From: CAIVAT01 sp964525995
GTDB lineage: Bacteria > Bacteroidota > Bacteroidia > Bacteroidales > FEN-979
Length of the DNA: 64,000 nucleotides
Assembly (NCBI GenBank): GCA_964525995.1
Contig: CAZGIM010000017.1
Coordinates: 36,533 to 100,532 of the forward strand
Direction: 5' to 3'
The notes below the pieces were generated by a model. It was given only the letters and a program-made list of their open reading frames with translations. It was not told the DNA's origin and searched no databases. How positions within the stretch are numbered: the first letter of the stretch is position 1; every line of letters starts with the position of its first letter. This document shows, piece by piece, positions 42,731 to 51,898 of this stretch. The position numbers and the translations under genes are program-made.

Positions 42731-44587
42731 ATGGAACCTGAAGTCATCTATTCCGAAGAGAGCATCCGGTCGCTGGAATGGAGCGAACATATCCGGCTCA
42801 GACCCGGAATGTATATCGGAAAGCTGGGCGACGGATCCTCGCCCGACGACGGAATCTATGTGCTCATCAAAGAGACTATCGACAACTCAATCGACGAGTT
42901 TGTGATGGGTTATGGCAGGATCATCGAAGTGACTATCAAAGAACAGACTGTTTGCGTAAGGGACTATGGGCGCGGAATTCCGTTAGGGAAGCTCGTCGAA
43001 TGCGTATCCCGCATCAATACCGGGGCAAAGTATGATTCGACGGTATTTAAAAAAGCTGTTGGATTGAATGGAGTCGGCTCGAAAGCGGTAAATGCACTCT
43101 CATCCTATTTTAAAGTACAGTCAATCAGGGAAGAACGAACCCATATTGTCGAATTCAACAGGGGTGTTATTCTATCGGATGAGCCCGAAAAATCGAGCGA
43201 ACTCCGTTCCGGAACAATCGTGACATTCATTCCTGATGAAGAGGTTTTCGGCAAGTATCATTTCATCCCGGAGTATGTGCAAAAAATGCTCTGGAATTAT
43301 GTCTTTCTCAACAACGGACTTACGATCATCTTCAACGGGGAGCGGTTTCATGCACAAAATGGGCTGCTTGACTTGCTGAACAGCTATATTGATGCGCCCA
43401 AACTCTATCCGGTAATCCATCTTAGGGATACCGACTTTGAATGTGCCTTTACCCATTGCGAAATGTATGGCGAAGAGTACTATTCTTTTGTCAATGGACA
43501 GCATACCACCCAGGGCGGAACCCACCAGGCAGCGTTCCGTGAAGCCCTGGTAAAAACCATTCGCGAATTTTTTAAAAAGGATTTTGAAACAAACGATATC
43601 CGGGCTTCCCTGGTGGCATCGCTCAGTATTAAAGTTCAGGATCCGGTGTTCGAGTCCCAAACCAAGACAAAACTCGGCTCCATGCATATGGAACCCGAAG
43701 GGGTAACTATCCGTAATTATGTGATGGATTTTGTTAAAAAACAGCTTGACGATTACCTCCATATGAACCCCGATACGGCCGATGCCTTGCTGCGTAAGAT
43801 TATGCAGAGTGAGAAGGAGCGTAAAGAGTGGGCCAACGTTAAAAAGATTGCCAAGGAGAGCGTTAAGAAAGTCAGCCTGCATAACAAAAAACTCAGGGAT
43901 TGCCGCATCCATTACAATAATCACGATGACCGGAGGCTTGAATCCACCATCTTCATCACTGAGGGTGATTCGGCAAGCGGCTCCATTACCAAAGCCCGTG
44001 ATGTAAATACTCAGGCCGTCTTTAGTTTGAAAGGCAAACCACTCAACGTTTTCGGACTGAGCAAAAGAGTGGTTTATGAGAATGAAGAATTCAACTTGTT
44101 GCAATCGGCCTTGAATGTGGAAGAAGGACTCGAAAACCTTCGTTATAACTATGTGGTGATAGCTACTGATGCCGATGTTGACGGCATGCATATCCGGCTG
44201 TTGTTGCTCACCTTCTTCCTGCAGTTTTATCCCGATCTGGTACGGAGCGGTCATCTTTACATCCTTCAAACCCCCTTATTCCGCGTAAGGAACAAGCAAA
44301 AAACCATCTACTGCTATTCTGAAATGGAAAAGGAAACTGCAGTGGCAAAATTGGGTGTCAACCCGGAGATCACCCGGTTTAAAGGATTGGGTGAGATTTC
44401 TCCCGACGAGTTTCATCATTTTATCTCAAAGGATATCCGTCTTGATCCCGTGATCCTGAGCCGGGACTCCGCCGTACTCGATGTTCTGAATTTCTATATG
44501 GGTAAAAACACGCCCGAACGTCAGAACTTTATAATTGATAATCTGAAGGTGGAATCCGATATTATTGGCGAAATTAACGCCAATTAG
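42731..44587 (+). CDS. parE: DNA topoisomerase IV subunit B / type IIA topoisomerase B subunit
   Basis: The 618-residue subunit hydrolyses ATP and supports decatenation or relaxation with its A partner. It has a GHKL ATPase (DNSIDEF, DYGRGIPLG, NGVGSKAVNALS, QHTTQGGTH), a transducer domain and TOPRIM (TEGDSASGS, DADVDGMHIRLLLL). The length without the GyrB-type insertion favours ParE over GyrB. The partner parC gene is not adjacent: downstream is the convergent HD gene. The stop codons of the two overlap by four bases. Confidence 0.92.
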   Translation: MEPEVIYSEESIRSLEWSEHIRLRPGMYIGKLGDGSSPDDGIYVLIKETIDNSIDEFVMGYGRIIEVTIKEQTVCVRDYGRGIPLGKLVECVSRINTGAKYDSTVFKKAVGLNGVGSKAVNALSSYFKVQSIREERTHIVEFNRGVILSDEPEKSSELRSGTIVTFIPDEEVFGKYHFIPEYVQKMLWNYVFLNNGLTIIFNGERFHAQNGLLDLLNSYIDAPKLYPVIHLRDTDFECAFTHCEMYGEEYYSFVNGQHTTQGGTHQAAFREALVKTIREFFKKDFETNDIRASLVASLSIKVQDPVFESQTKTKLGSMHMEPEGVTIRNYVMDFVKKQLDDYLHMNPDTADALLRKIMQSEKERKEWANVKKIAKESVKKVSLHNKKLRDCRIHYNNHDDRRLESTIFITEGDSASGSITKARDVNTQAVFSLKGKPLNVFGLSKRVVYENEEFNLLQSALNVEEGLENLRYNYVVIATDADVDGMHIRLLLLTFFLQFYPDLVRSGHLYILQTPLFRVRNKQKTIYCYSEMEKETAVAKLGVNPEITRFKGLGEISPDEFHHFISKDIRLDPVILSRDSAVLDVLNFYMGKNTPERQNFIIDNLKVESDIIGEINAN

Positions 44588-45165
44588 TCAGTTTTCCGGT
44601 GAAGGGGGAAAATGGAAGAAGAAAATTTCAGGTTACCTTCTCTCCGGCGGATCAGATCTTCGAGCTCAAAAAGCATATCTTTATTGACCTGCTCAGCCAT
44701 CGGAATAACCCATTTTTTGGTCTCAGCGATGTACTTTTTGATATACTCTTTGTCAAAAATATCCGGATGAAGGTCGGTTAGGTTACTGATCCGGTCGGCA
44801 CACTTTAATATTTTTGCTTTTTCGGATCCTTCAGTCAGGATGCGTTTTAAAAAATCATCTTTGCTTTCGTTTGACCGGTGGGTGACTTCCAGCACAAGGT
44901 CGAGAACTTTCTGCCCGTCATTATCGAGCGACCGGATTTCATCATAGGAGGTACACTTGACATCTTCGAAAAGGTCGTGGATCACCGACGATTTTAATAG
45001 AACCGGATCAACATAATGGTAATCTAAAAGTATTGCAAAAGTTCCGAGCGCATGGCGGAACTGATTTCCGCCGACATGCCTTTTTACCCCGCGTAAAGCG
45101 GTTGCCTTTTGCATATAGGGTGCAATGACCATGTTGACCAAAAGGTCTTTTTCAAAATTTTCCAT
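44584..45165 (-). CDS. RSH/Mesh1-like HD-domain hydrolase
   Basis: The start at 45165 (MENFEKDLL) overlaps the nnr end by 14 bases; the longer frame would overlap it by 56. The 193-residue protein has the SpoT/Mesh1 HD arrangement: Arg37-His38, His63-Asp64 (IHDLFED) with Glu67-Asp68, and Asp124 in KCADRISNL. No synthetase, TGS or ACT domain is present. Mesh1-type proteins hydrolyse ppGpp and, in animals, NADPH. It is probably translated with nnr, a NAD(P)HX repair gene, which makes an NADPH-related substrate worth testing. Substrate is inference. Confidence 0.8.
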   Translation of the reverse strand: MENFEKDLLVNMVIAPYMQKATALRGVKRHVGGNQFRHALGTFAILLDYHYVDPVLLKSSVIHDLFEDVKCTSYDEIRSLDNDGQKVLDLVLEVTHRSNESKDDFLKRILTEGSEKAKILKCADRISNLTDLHPDIFDKEYIKKYIAETKKWVIPMAEQVNKDMLFELEDLIRRREGNLKFSSSIFPLHRKTD

Positions 45166-46663
45166 ATAGATATTGAAATGCTTTTCCGATATTTTTAATG
45201 ATATCACTCGCTATCAGGGCTTCGAAGCCCTCCTTTTGTAGTGCTAAATCACCTGCCAGACCGTGCAGATAGACCCCAAGCCGACAGGCTTCAATCCCAT
45301 TGTATCCCTGCGCCAGGAGTCCTGTAATAATGCCCGTCAGCACATCACCCGATCCCCCTGTAGCCATACCGGGATTCCCCGTGGTATTGAAAAAGCAGTC
45401 GCCTGCCGGTGTGGTAATGGCCGTATAGGCTCCCTTGAGCACCAGGTAACATTGGAACCTGACCGAAAAATCACACTGCCTTTGCAACCGGTCAAAATCA
45501 TTCGCTGAAGCTCCGACCAGCCTTCCAAACTCTTTGGGATGGGGAGTAAAGATGGAACCAGGTTTGATAAAACCCAGCCAGGTCTTATTCATCGCGAGAA
45601 TATTGATAGCGTCGGCATCAAAAACAAGAGGGGTAACACTTTCCTGTATCAACAATTTAAGCGCCTTTGCGGTACGGTCGGCTGTACCGATTCCCGGACC
45701 AATTCCGATGGCCTGGTAGGAGGAGAGATCAGGTACCGTGCTGAAATGGTCATTTTCCGGGTCCACTGATAGCATGGCCTCCGGAAACGCAGTTTGCACG
45801 ATGGAGGTACCGGTTGACGGAACGTGAACCGTTACCAGGCCGGCGCCTGAACGAAGGCAGGCTTTTGCAGCCAAAACTGCAGCTCCCATCTTTCCGGTCG
45901 AACCGCTGATCAGCAGGGCATGCCCGAAATGACCTTTGTGGGAGAACTTGCCCCTCCGACGAACGATCGGCCGCACGTCATCCATCTCAGTAGTATAGTT
46001 TTGAACTGCCACCTGCTCCAGAAAAGAGGGCAGGATTCCGATATCAAATAGTTCCCAATGGCCTGTAAACTGCTCGTTTTCAGAAAAGAAGAAAGCCAGT
46101 TTCGGTGGAGCAAACGAAAGGGTGTACCGAGCCCTGACTACCGTAGCATCGCCCGCGTCGAACATCGATGAATCACAGAAAAGCCCGGAAGGCACATCGA
46201 TCGAAACAACGATTGCATTGGAAGAATTGATATGCCGGATAATCCTTTGAACCAACCCTGTTGCGGGTTTTGATAAACCGCTTCCGATAAGTGCATCAAT
46301 TACCAGTCCCGATGTCTCAATGGATGGCAGCGTACCTTTTGGATCCAGAATATGACACATCCCTTCCGGTAATCGGTAAAAATTGGTACTGCACGATGGC
46401 GTCATCTTTTCTTCAGGCCCGGTAAGATATATCTTCAGGTTGTACCCTGATTGCAGGAGCATGCGGGATACTGCCAACCCGTCGCCGCCGTTGTTACCCG
46501 TCCCGCAAAATACCTGTATGGGAATCCCGGTTGTGAAATTTGAACTAATCCATTTAAAACAAGCCTGCGAGGCCCGTTCCATCAGGTCGATGTCGGCGAT
46601 CGGTTCGTTCTTTATGGTGTATTCGTCAGCCTGGCGAATAAGCGGTACAGGTAATATTTTCAT
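45152..46663 (-). CDS. nnr: bifunctional NAD(P)H-hydrate epimerase / ADP-dependent dehydratase
   Basis: The 503-residue enzyme repairs NAD(P)HX, a damaged hydrated cofactor. The N-terminal epimerase domain (about 1-215) shows CGTGNNGGDGL (53-63), VSIDVPSGL and the ending LFDIGI. The C-terminal dehydratase domain (about 225-500) shows HKGHFGHALLISGS, GIGPGIG, PHPKEFGRL and TGGSGDVLTGIITGLLAQG with the ATP/ADP-binding Asp. Both halves look complete. It overlaps the HD gene downstream and follows the DUF4190 gene by one base. Confidence 0.94.
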   Translation of the reverse strand: MKILPVPLIRQADEYTIKNEPIADIDLMERASQACFKWISSNFTTGIPIQVFCGTGNNGGDGLAVSRMLLQSGYNLKIYLTGPEEKMTPSCSTNFYRLPEGMCHILDPKGTLPSIETSGLVIDALIGSGLSKPATGLVQRIIRHINSSNAIVVSIDVPSGLFCDSSMFDAGDATVVRARYTLSFAPPKLAFFFSENEQFTGHWELFDIGILPSFLEQVAVQNYTTEMDDVRPIVRRRGKFSHKGHFGHALLISGSTGKMGAAVLAAKACLRSGAGLVTVHVPSTGTSIVQTAFPEAMLSVDPENDHFSTVPDLSSYQAIGIGPGIGTADRTAKALKLLIQESVTPLVFDADAINILAMNKTWLGFIKPGSIFTPHPKEFGRLVGASANDFDRLQRQCDFSVRFQCYLVLKGAYTAITTPAGDCFFNTTGNPGMATGGSGDVLTGIITGLLAQGYNGIEACRLGVYLHGLAGDLALQKEGFEALIASDIIKNIGKAFQYLYGKF

Positions 46664-46664
46664 C

Positions 46665-47036
46665 TTAACGTATCATTCCCCAAAAGGGTAGGGTGGCGAT
46701 GAGTCCGATCGCTAATAAAACAACAAACGCAAAAATTATCAGAGATATGATCAAGCCGATCAATGCGCAGATTCGGCCGGTTTTCACATTATTCAGTGAA
46801 CTTTCGCTGTATATGCCCGGGTTTTGGTAATAGAGCCGCGTCTCCTTGTTGGCGAGAATCAGGGCGGTCAGGGCCAGAACGATGCCGATAACCGAAATAA
46901 AATGCCACCAGCAAAGTAAAATGGATGCGATCCCCAAAATCAGTACGGTGTTGGCGTTGGGAAGATTCTGCCTGGATTGTTGGGAAATGTCATTCCCGGA
47001 TGGACCACTGCGGGTCGGTTCGCGTTGATCAGCCAT
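46665..47036 (-). CDS. DUF4190-type CCC-motif membrane protein
   Basis: The 123-residue product (start at 47036, MADQREPTRSG) has a polar N-terminal tail of about 30 residues and two to three hydrophobic helices (about 34-70 and 92-118), with the family phrase LYYQNPGIYSESSLNNVKTGRICALIG between them. It matches DUF4190-type Bacteroidota proteins of unknown role. A TATCTTTA -7-like box lies just upstream. It is followed directly by nnr. Confidence 0.78.
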   Translation of the reverse strand: MADQREPTRSGPSGNDISQQSRQNLPNANTVLILGIASILLCWWHFISVIGIVLALTALILANKETRLYYQNPGIYSESSLNNVKTGRICALIGLIISLIIFAFVVLLAIGLIATLPFWGMIR

Positions 47037-47165
47037 GGTAATAAAAGAGTAAAGATAAATCATTTCATTTTAATAAATGATAATACTGACATGAATTTCT
47101 TTTAACCCAGTAGCCACTGGTTATTACCTGTGTACGGTCGAAGGAAATGTCATGGTATGAACGGC

Positions 47166-48236
47166 TCAATAGATTTGAAGAGAATTCAGCGCCTTTTGGT
47201 AGGTACGAGCATTCCGGTTGTGTTCGTCCAGAGTTCGGGCAAAACGATGGTATCCCGAAAAATCCTCCCTGGCGCAGAAATAGAGAAAATCATGCCTGCA
47301 AGGATTGAGCACGGCCTCAACCGATGCAACCGAGGGCAGGCAGATCGGCCCTGGTGGCAAACCTGCAAACCGGTAAGTATTGAAGGGTGATGAGATTTCA
47401 GTATGTTTCTTTAAAACCCGTTTGATGGAGAAATCGTTCCAGGCAAAGACCACGGTTGGATCGGCTTGCAGTGGGATCGCGCGCTTAAGCCGGTTAAGAT
47501 AAACGCCGGCAATCACAGGCTTTTCATCGTTTTTATTGGTCTCCTTTTCCACAATCGACGCCAGTGTCACCACCTGGGAAATGGACATCCGGAGCGAATC
47601 GGCTTTCGACTGGCGGATCCTGTTCCAGAACCTTTCCTGCACCCGCTTCATGCTACCCAGAAATTGCATGCCTGTGGTGGTCCACCAGAATTCATAACGG
47701 TCGGGTATAATAAGGGCAAAGAGGGTGGCAGGGGTAACACCAAACGAGGCAAGAATGTCTTTGTCGCCAAAAACCTTTGCCAGTTCAGCTGAATCGGGTT
47801 CCAACTGCCTGCCAAGTCGTCCTGCCAACTCCTGAGGCGTACGGACATTTTGAATCGTGATTCGCACCGGAGTCTGGCTCCCCGACCGGAGAAGATTCAC
47901 CAGGTCGTTGTTGGTCATTCCATCAATCAACCGGTATTTTCCCGGCTTCACCTTGTCCTGGTAATGCTTTCTCTCTGTCAACCATCTGAAATCGGCAGGG
48001 GATCTCAGTTTACCGTCTGCCTCTAACAACCGTACAACTTCCTCAAAGCCTGATCCACTTTTGATATAAATAAACACCTCTTTCTTCCCCTTCAACCGAA
48101 TGGCTGGAGTGTACGTTCTGCTATAAAAATATACTGCCGACAGTGAAATCATGAAAAGGGTGAGGAGTACCAGGATATATGGCCCTTTTCGCACAAACCA
48201 CGAGTGTGCCGAATAAGGATGGTCATTTGTCGTCAT
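47166..48236 (-). CDS. mltG: endolytic murein transglycosylase MltG (YceG-like)
   Basis: The 356-residue inner-membrane enzyme cuts nascent glycan strands and ends their elongation. It has one N-terminal helix (about 18-38), a LysM-like segment and the YceG domain. The catalytic Glu230 lies in ASIVEKET; further motifs are LQADPTVVFA, SPFNTYRFAGLPPGPI and ASVEAVLNP. Its start overlaps the upstream GNAT gene by 14 bases, giving a dapF-GNAT-mltG unit. Confidence 0.93.
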   Translation of the reverse strand: MTTNDHPYSAHSWFVRKGPYILVLLTLFMISLSAVYFYSRTYTPAIRLKGKKEVFIYIKSGSGFEEVVRLLEADGKLRSPADFRWLTERKHYQDKVKPGKYRLIDGMTNNDLVNLLRSGSQTPVRITIQNVRTPQELAGRLGRQLEPDSAELAKVFGDKDILASFGVTPATLFALIIPDRYEFWWTTTGMQFLGSMKRVQERFWNRIRQSKADSLRMSISQVVTLASIVEKETNKNDEKPVIAGVYLNRLKRAIPLQADPTVVFAWNDFSIKRVLKKHTEISSPFNTYRFAGLPPGPICLPSVASVEAVLNPCRHDFLYFCAREDFSGYHRFARTLDEHNRNARTYQKALNSLQIY

Positions 48237-48783
48237 GAAGGCTATCCTCCCGGATCAACTGAAATTGTAATTCATCGCGCCATCCCTGCTCATGTCTGAT
48301 CCAATCCTTACGCTCGCCGCATTTCGTGAACCCCGCTTTTTCAAACAAGTTGATACTCGCCTGGTTCTCTTTCGAAATATTACAGTAAAGCTGATGCAAC
48401 GGGAGTTTTGTAAACGCATAACGTACCAGTACCGATAATGCATCAATCGCATAACCCTTTTTACGGTAAGGCTGGCATATCAAAATACCTATTCCCGCCC
48501 GCTGGTTCACCGGATCGAAGTCGAACAGATCAATGGTACCGACTGATGCCAGTGAGATATCTTCCTTCACGGGATCAATCATAAACCGGAGTTGTCGCGT
48601 AGAAAAAATATCCCTTCCTGCGGTTAAAACATAGGTTTCAATCTCGAACCGGGAAAAGGGAATCAGCGTATTGCTGAAATTCCACACCGAAGGGTCGTTT
48701 TCCCATTGGTACAGGATATCAATGTCGGCGGGTTCCGGAGCTCTTAACCTGACAAGGTCGCCCGTCAGCAGGGGATGATTCAT
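48223..48783 (-). CDS. GNAT-family N-acetyltransferase (RimJ/RimL-like)
   Basis: The 186-residue protein has the RimJ/RimL layout: VRLRAPEPADID at the start, SVGTIDLFDFDPVNQRAGIGI, the acetyl-CoA loop CQPYRKKGYAIDAL and NISKENQASINLFEKAGF at the end. It would acetylate a protein N-terminus or an amine; target unknown. It starts 18 bases after dapF's stop and overlaps mltG. Confidence 0.85.
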   Translation of the reverse strand: MNHPLLTGDLVRLRAPEPADIDILYQWENDPSVWNFSNTLIPFSRFEIETYVLTAGRDIFSTRQLRFMIDPVKEDISLASVGTIDLFDFDPVNQRAGIGILICQPYRKKGYAIDALSVLVRYAFTKLPLHQLYCNISKENQASINLFEKAGFTKCGERKDWIRHEQGWRDELQFQLIREDSLHDDK

Positions 48784-48800
48784 TGTGGGATGATTGAAAG

Positions 48801-49628
48801 TTATGGAATAAATAAATATGGCCTGGCTAAATGTTCAGGATCGATTTCCCCTTTAAAAACAAACGCTGCAGGCCCCTCTAACCATACATCGCAGAATTCA
48901 CTTTCCGTCCGGGTAAACCTGACATTAAGCTCCCCGCCTTGCGTGATTATCCTGTATCTTCCCGGGTTTTCGGGATCGAGAGTCGAAGCAACAAGGGAAG
49001 CAGCTGTGACTCCGGTGCCACACGACAAGGTTTCATCCTCCACCCCCCGTTCGTAAGTCCTGACTCTCAGGCAATCGTTCAGGATTTCCACAAAATCAAC
49101 ATTGACGCCGTCAGGTAAAAAACGGGGATCATTCCTCAACTTCCGCCCCAATTCGCTGACCCTGATTTCTGAAACATTAGGAACGATAATCACCCAATGG
49201 GGTGACCCTGTATCCACTAAAAATCCATCAGAATACCTGGTAACCCGTGATGGATTCACCATCCGGAGCTGAATCTGATGCTCATTTGTATTACCCTCCT
49301 TTGGTAGAAAAACAGCATGATGTTCTCCATCGATGGCGTGAAACCGAGTAGCGTTTCCGGTAATGCCCAATGTATGTGCGAAGGCTGCAATACACCTGCC
49401 ACCATTTCCGCACATCGTACTTTCCCTGCCGTCGGCATTGAAATAGGTCATGCCGAAATCAAATCCCATTTTTTCTGACAATAGCATTAACCCGTCGGCC
49501 CCGATTCCGAAATGTCGGTTACACAGTAGCGCAACCGTTTCAGGATCCGGTACCCAAGCGAAAGGCCGGTTGTCGATGATTATAAAATCATTTCCGGCGC
49601 CGTGATATTTGTAAAAGTCGATTTTCAT
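48801..49628 (-). CDS. dapF: diaminopimelate epimerase
   Basis: The 275-residue cofactor-free racemase converts LL- to meso-diaminopimelate for lysine and peptidoglycan. Catalytic Cys73 (MCGNGGR) and Cys203 (SCGTG) are both present, with the KYHGAGNDF opening. A minus-strand TAGTTTTG box (49643-49650) gives a very short leader. It heads the dapF-GNAT-mltG unit and supplies the same meso-DAP that Mpl recycles. Confidence 0.95.
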   Translation of the reverse strand: MKIDFYKYHGAGNDFIIIDNRPFAWVPDPETVALLCNRHFGIGADGLMLLSEKMGFDFGMTYFNADGRESTMCGNGGRCIAAFAHTLGITGNATRFHAIDGEHHAVFLPKEGNTNEHQIQLRMVNPSRVTRYSDGFLVDTGSPHWVIIVPNVSEIRVSELGRKLRNDPRFLPDGVNVDFVEILNDCLRVRTYERGVEDETLSCGTGVTAASLVASTLDPENPGRYRIITQGGELNVRFTRTESEFCDVWLEGPAAFVFKGEIDPEHLARPYLFIP

Positions 49629-49642
49629 TGCTCTGACCGGTA

Positions 49643-49678
49643 CAAAACTAACGAAAACCGATTAATTTATTACTTTTG
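49643..49678. promoter_or_regulatory. closely spaced divergent promoters (dapF / beta-barrel protein)
   Basis: CAAAACTA at 49643-49650 is an exact minus-strand -7 box (TAGTTTTG) 15 bases before the dapF ATG. TACTTTTG at 49671-49678 is an exact plus-strand box, ending 7 bases before the ATG of the barrel protein. The plus-strand transcript would have an almost absent leader. The -33 regions overlap the opposite promoter. Confidence 0.5.
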
Positions 49679-49685
49679 AACCGAA

Positions 49686-50996
49686 ATGCGTGCTGTTTTT
49701 TTTTGCTTTCTGCTCCTTTGCTTTTCATTAGGCTGGACGTTTTCTTCACACGCCCTGGTGGCTGAATATACCCTGGCGCCCGACTCTGTTTTCGATTCGA
49801 CCGGATGCATCCAGAAAGATATCTTCGACTTGTTAATCCCAAATAAAAAGATCAGTACCCAGATTCCTTCAAGAAAAGTGAGGGCATTCATGATCCCGCT
49901 CATTGGTTATTCACCGGGTACCGGATTCCAGTTTGGCGCGGGGGCAGCTCTTTCCTGGCCGATGGGTAAAAATCCGGAAACCAACTTGTCGGCTGGCTCT
50001 ATCCAGTTGACCTGGACTACGGAACGGCAGCTTATCTTTCAGGTCCGTTCGAATATGTTCCTCAGCAGGAATAAATGGTTTGTAAAATCCGATTGGAGGT
50101 GGTACATTTTTAACAACCCGACCTTCGGTTTAGGAACCGGGCCCTCCGGAAACATTCCCGAGATTCCGGGACTTATTATTCACCAGCCTGCCGCAGAAGT
50201 GTACGCAGGCGGTTCCTTCCCCATGAAGTACAACTGGATCAAATTCCACAATGTTATCTTTCGTGAGATTGCCCGGTCCTACTACTTTGGATTGGGTTAT
50301 CATTTTGATGATTATTATGACATACGAGATGAAAATCTCATTCTCAGTGATGACCAGACCCGGATCACCCCGCATTATTCTTACTCCACCAACCATGGAT
50401 ATAATCCTTCGTATTATACTGCCAGTGGACTGAGTCTGAACTTTGCTTATGACTCGCGCGACAACATCATCAATGCCTATAAAGGGATTTATGTCAATGT
50501 GAATTACCTTACCAATTTCACGTGGCTTGGAAGTACGAAGGACGGTACCAGGTTATGGGCCGAATTCCGTACCTATATCGGGCTTTCTAAAAACGTTCCG
50601 CGCCACCTCCTCGCTTTCTGGTTTTTCAGTGCATTTAAACTCACGGGAACCACACCTTACCTTAATCTGATGTCGAACGGGTTTGACCAGATGAACTCAT
50701 CGGGGAGAGGATATGTTCAAGGAAGATGGCGTGGCGACGATTTTATGTATGGTGAAGCCGAATACCGTTTTCCGATTTCCCGGTGCTCCGGTATTGTGGG
50801 AGGGGTCTTGTTCGCAAATTTAACGACCGCTTCGAACCGTGATATGAAAATCCCCCTCTTCGGTTTTCTGAAAGCAGGATGCGGATTTGGGTTAAGGATC
50901 ATGGTCGGTAAGAATGACCGTACCAATATTCTGATCGATTTCGGCCTGGGACAGCAATCCATGGGCCTTTACCTCCAGGCACAGGAAATTTTTTAA
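49686..50996 (+). CDS. outer-membrane beta-barrel protein, BamA/Omp85 C-terminal type
   Basis: The 436-residue protein has a signal peptide (about 1-23) and a barrel with about 16 amphipathic strands and the phrase AYDSRDNIINAYKGIYVNVNY, typical of surface-antigen (Omp85) C-terminal domains. POTRA repeats are missing, so it is probably not the main BamA. It ends with a hydrophobic, Phe-terminated strand (QAQEIF), the sorting signal for Bam-mediated insertion. Role (lipid or protein export) is unknown. Confidence 0.8.
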   Translation: MRAVFFCFLLLCFSLGWTFSSHALVAEYTLAPDSVFDSTGCIQKDIFDLLIPNKKISTQIPSRKVRAFMIPLIGYSPGTGFQFGAGAALSWPMGKNPETNLSAGSIQLTWTTERQLIFQVRSNMFLSRNKWFVKSDWRWYIFNNPTFGLGTGPSGNIPEIPGLIIHQPAAEVYAGGSFPMKYNWIKFHNVIFREIARSYYFGLGYHFDDYYDIRDENLILSDDQTRITPHYSYSTNHGYNPSYYTASGLSLNFAYDSRDNIINAYKGIYVNVNYLTNFTWLGSTKDGTRLWAEFRTYIGLSKNVPRHLLAFWFFSAFKLTGTTPYLNLMSNGFDQMNSSGRGYVQGRWRGDDFMYGEAEYRFPISRCSGIVGGVLFANLTTASNRDMKIPLFGFLKAGCGFGLRIMVGKNDRTNILIDFGLGQQSMGLYLQAQEIF

Positions 50997-51107
50997 GAAA
51001 AATGCCAGCAAAATCATGAACTCCCTAATTAACAGCCTCATTCTACATTTATCGGGTTTTTGCCGGTTTCTATCGATAATTTGTTTCCTCCGGTTACCGC
51101 TTCATCT

Positions 51108-51115
51108 TATTTTTG
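51108..51115 (+). promoter_or_regulatory. predicted -7 element of the LiaF-like/LytS/LytTR unit
   Basis: TATTTTTG, exact consensus, 30 bases before the ATG at 51146; TTTG at 51080-51083 lies 24 bases upstream, slightly far, with a TTTC at 20 bases as an alternative. Confidence 0.5.
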
Positions 51116-51145
51116 CCTGTCAATAAATTCTAAATACCCAATCTC

Positions 51146-51880
51146 ATGGACCCCAACGATGTAAAAAACGATACAGGCCGAAACATGAAAAAATATACGC
51201 TGGGCGTTATTGTCATTGTTTTTGGCTTTCTTCTGCTCCTGGTAAATACCGGCATTCTGCCCTGGGAGTTTAAGCATGTAATTTTTTCCTGGCAGATGCT
51301 GTTGATAGGAATCGGAATCATCAGTCTTCTGAACAGCGAAAGCCGGACTCCCGGTACCATCCTGATATTAATCGGAACCATTTTTATCATACCACGTATA
51401 TTCGATCTCTCTTTTAATGTATGGCATCTTTTCTGGCCGGTGATCCTCATCGCATTAGGAATTCTGATTCTTACCCGCCGTATTTCTCACCAACCACGGA
51501 AATCGCACGCAAACATTTCAGAGCCAGGCTCTCTGGATGACGGCTATATTCATGAAGAAAATATCTTTAGCGGTGGGAAACAGCGTTTTATGCACCAGGT
51601 TTTTCGCGGTGGAAACATCAACTGCATCTTTGGCGGAACAGAAGTAGATCTGTCACAATCTACCCTCGCCGAAGGCGTGAGTGAACTTGAAATTAACGCT
51701 ATCTTTGGCGGTGTAACCCTGATCGTGCCGGCCGACTGGAAAATTCAATCCAAAATGACCTCCATTTTAGGCGGATTTTCCGATAAACGGGCCTATATCA
51801 GGGAATCAACCGATTCTTCACGCCTGTTGATAATAAAAGGAAGCACCATTTTCGGAGGTGGGGAGATTAAGAATTTCTGA
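51146..51880 (+). CDS. LiaF-like membrane protein (DUF5668 / cell-wall-active antibiotic response domain)
   Basis: The 244-residue protein has a short polar tail, four hydrophobic helices (about 15-120) and a C-terminal extracellular beta-helix-like domain with SGGKQRF, GGNINCIFGGTEVDLSQS and INAIFGGVTLIVPADW. This matches LiaF and the C-terminal LiaF domain. In Firmicutes LiaF restrains the LiaS sensor and reports membrane stress. Here it precedes a LytS-type kinase gene by 18 bases, a comparable gene order with a different kinase family. Confidence 0.82.
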   Translation: MDPNDVKNDTGRNMKKYTLGVIVIVFGFLLLLVNTGILPWEFKHVIFSWQMLLIGIGIISLLNSESRTPGTILILIGTIFIIPRIFDLSFNVWHLFWPVILIALGILILTRRISHQPRKSHANISEPGSLDDGYIHEENIFSGGKQRFMHQVFRGGNINCIFGGTEVDLSQSTLAEGVSELEINAIFGGVTLIVPADWKIQSKMTSILGGFSDKRAYIRESTDSSRLLIIKGSTIFGGGEIKNF

Positions 51881-51898
51881 TAAACCAACAGGAAATCC

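Noticed and set aside
43172..44269. 365-residue minus-strand frame inside parE
   Set aside because: It is the antisense of a fully conserved topoisomerase gene and its translation has no coherent domain.
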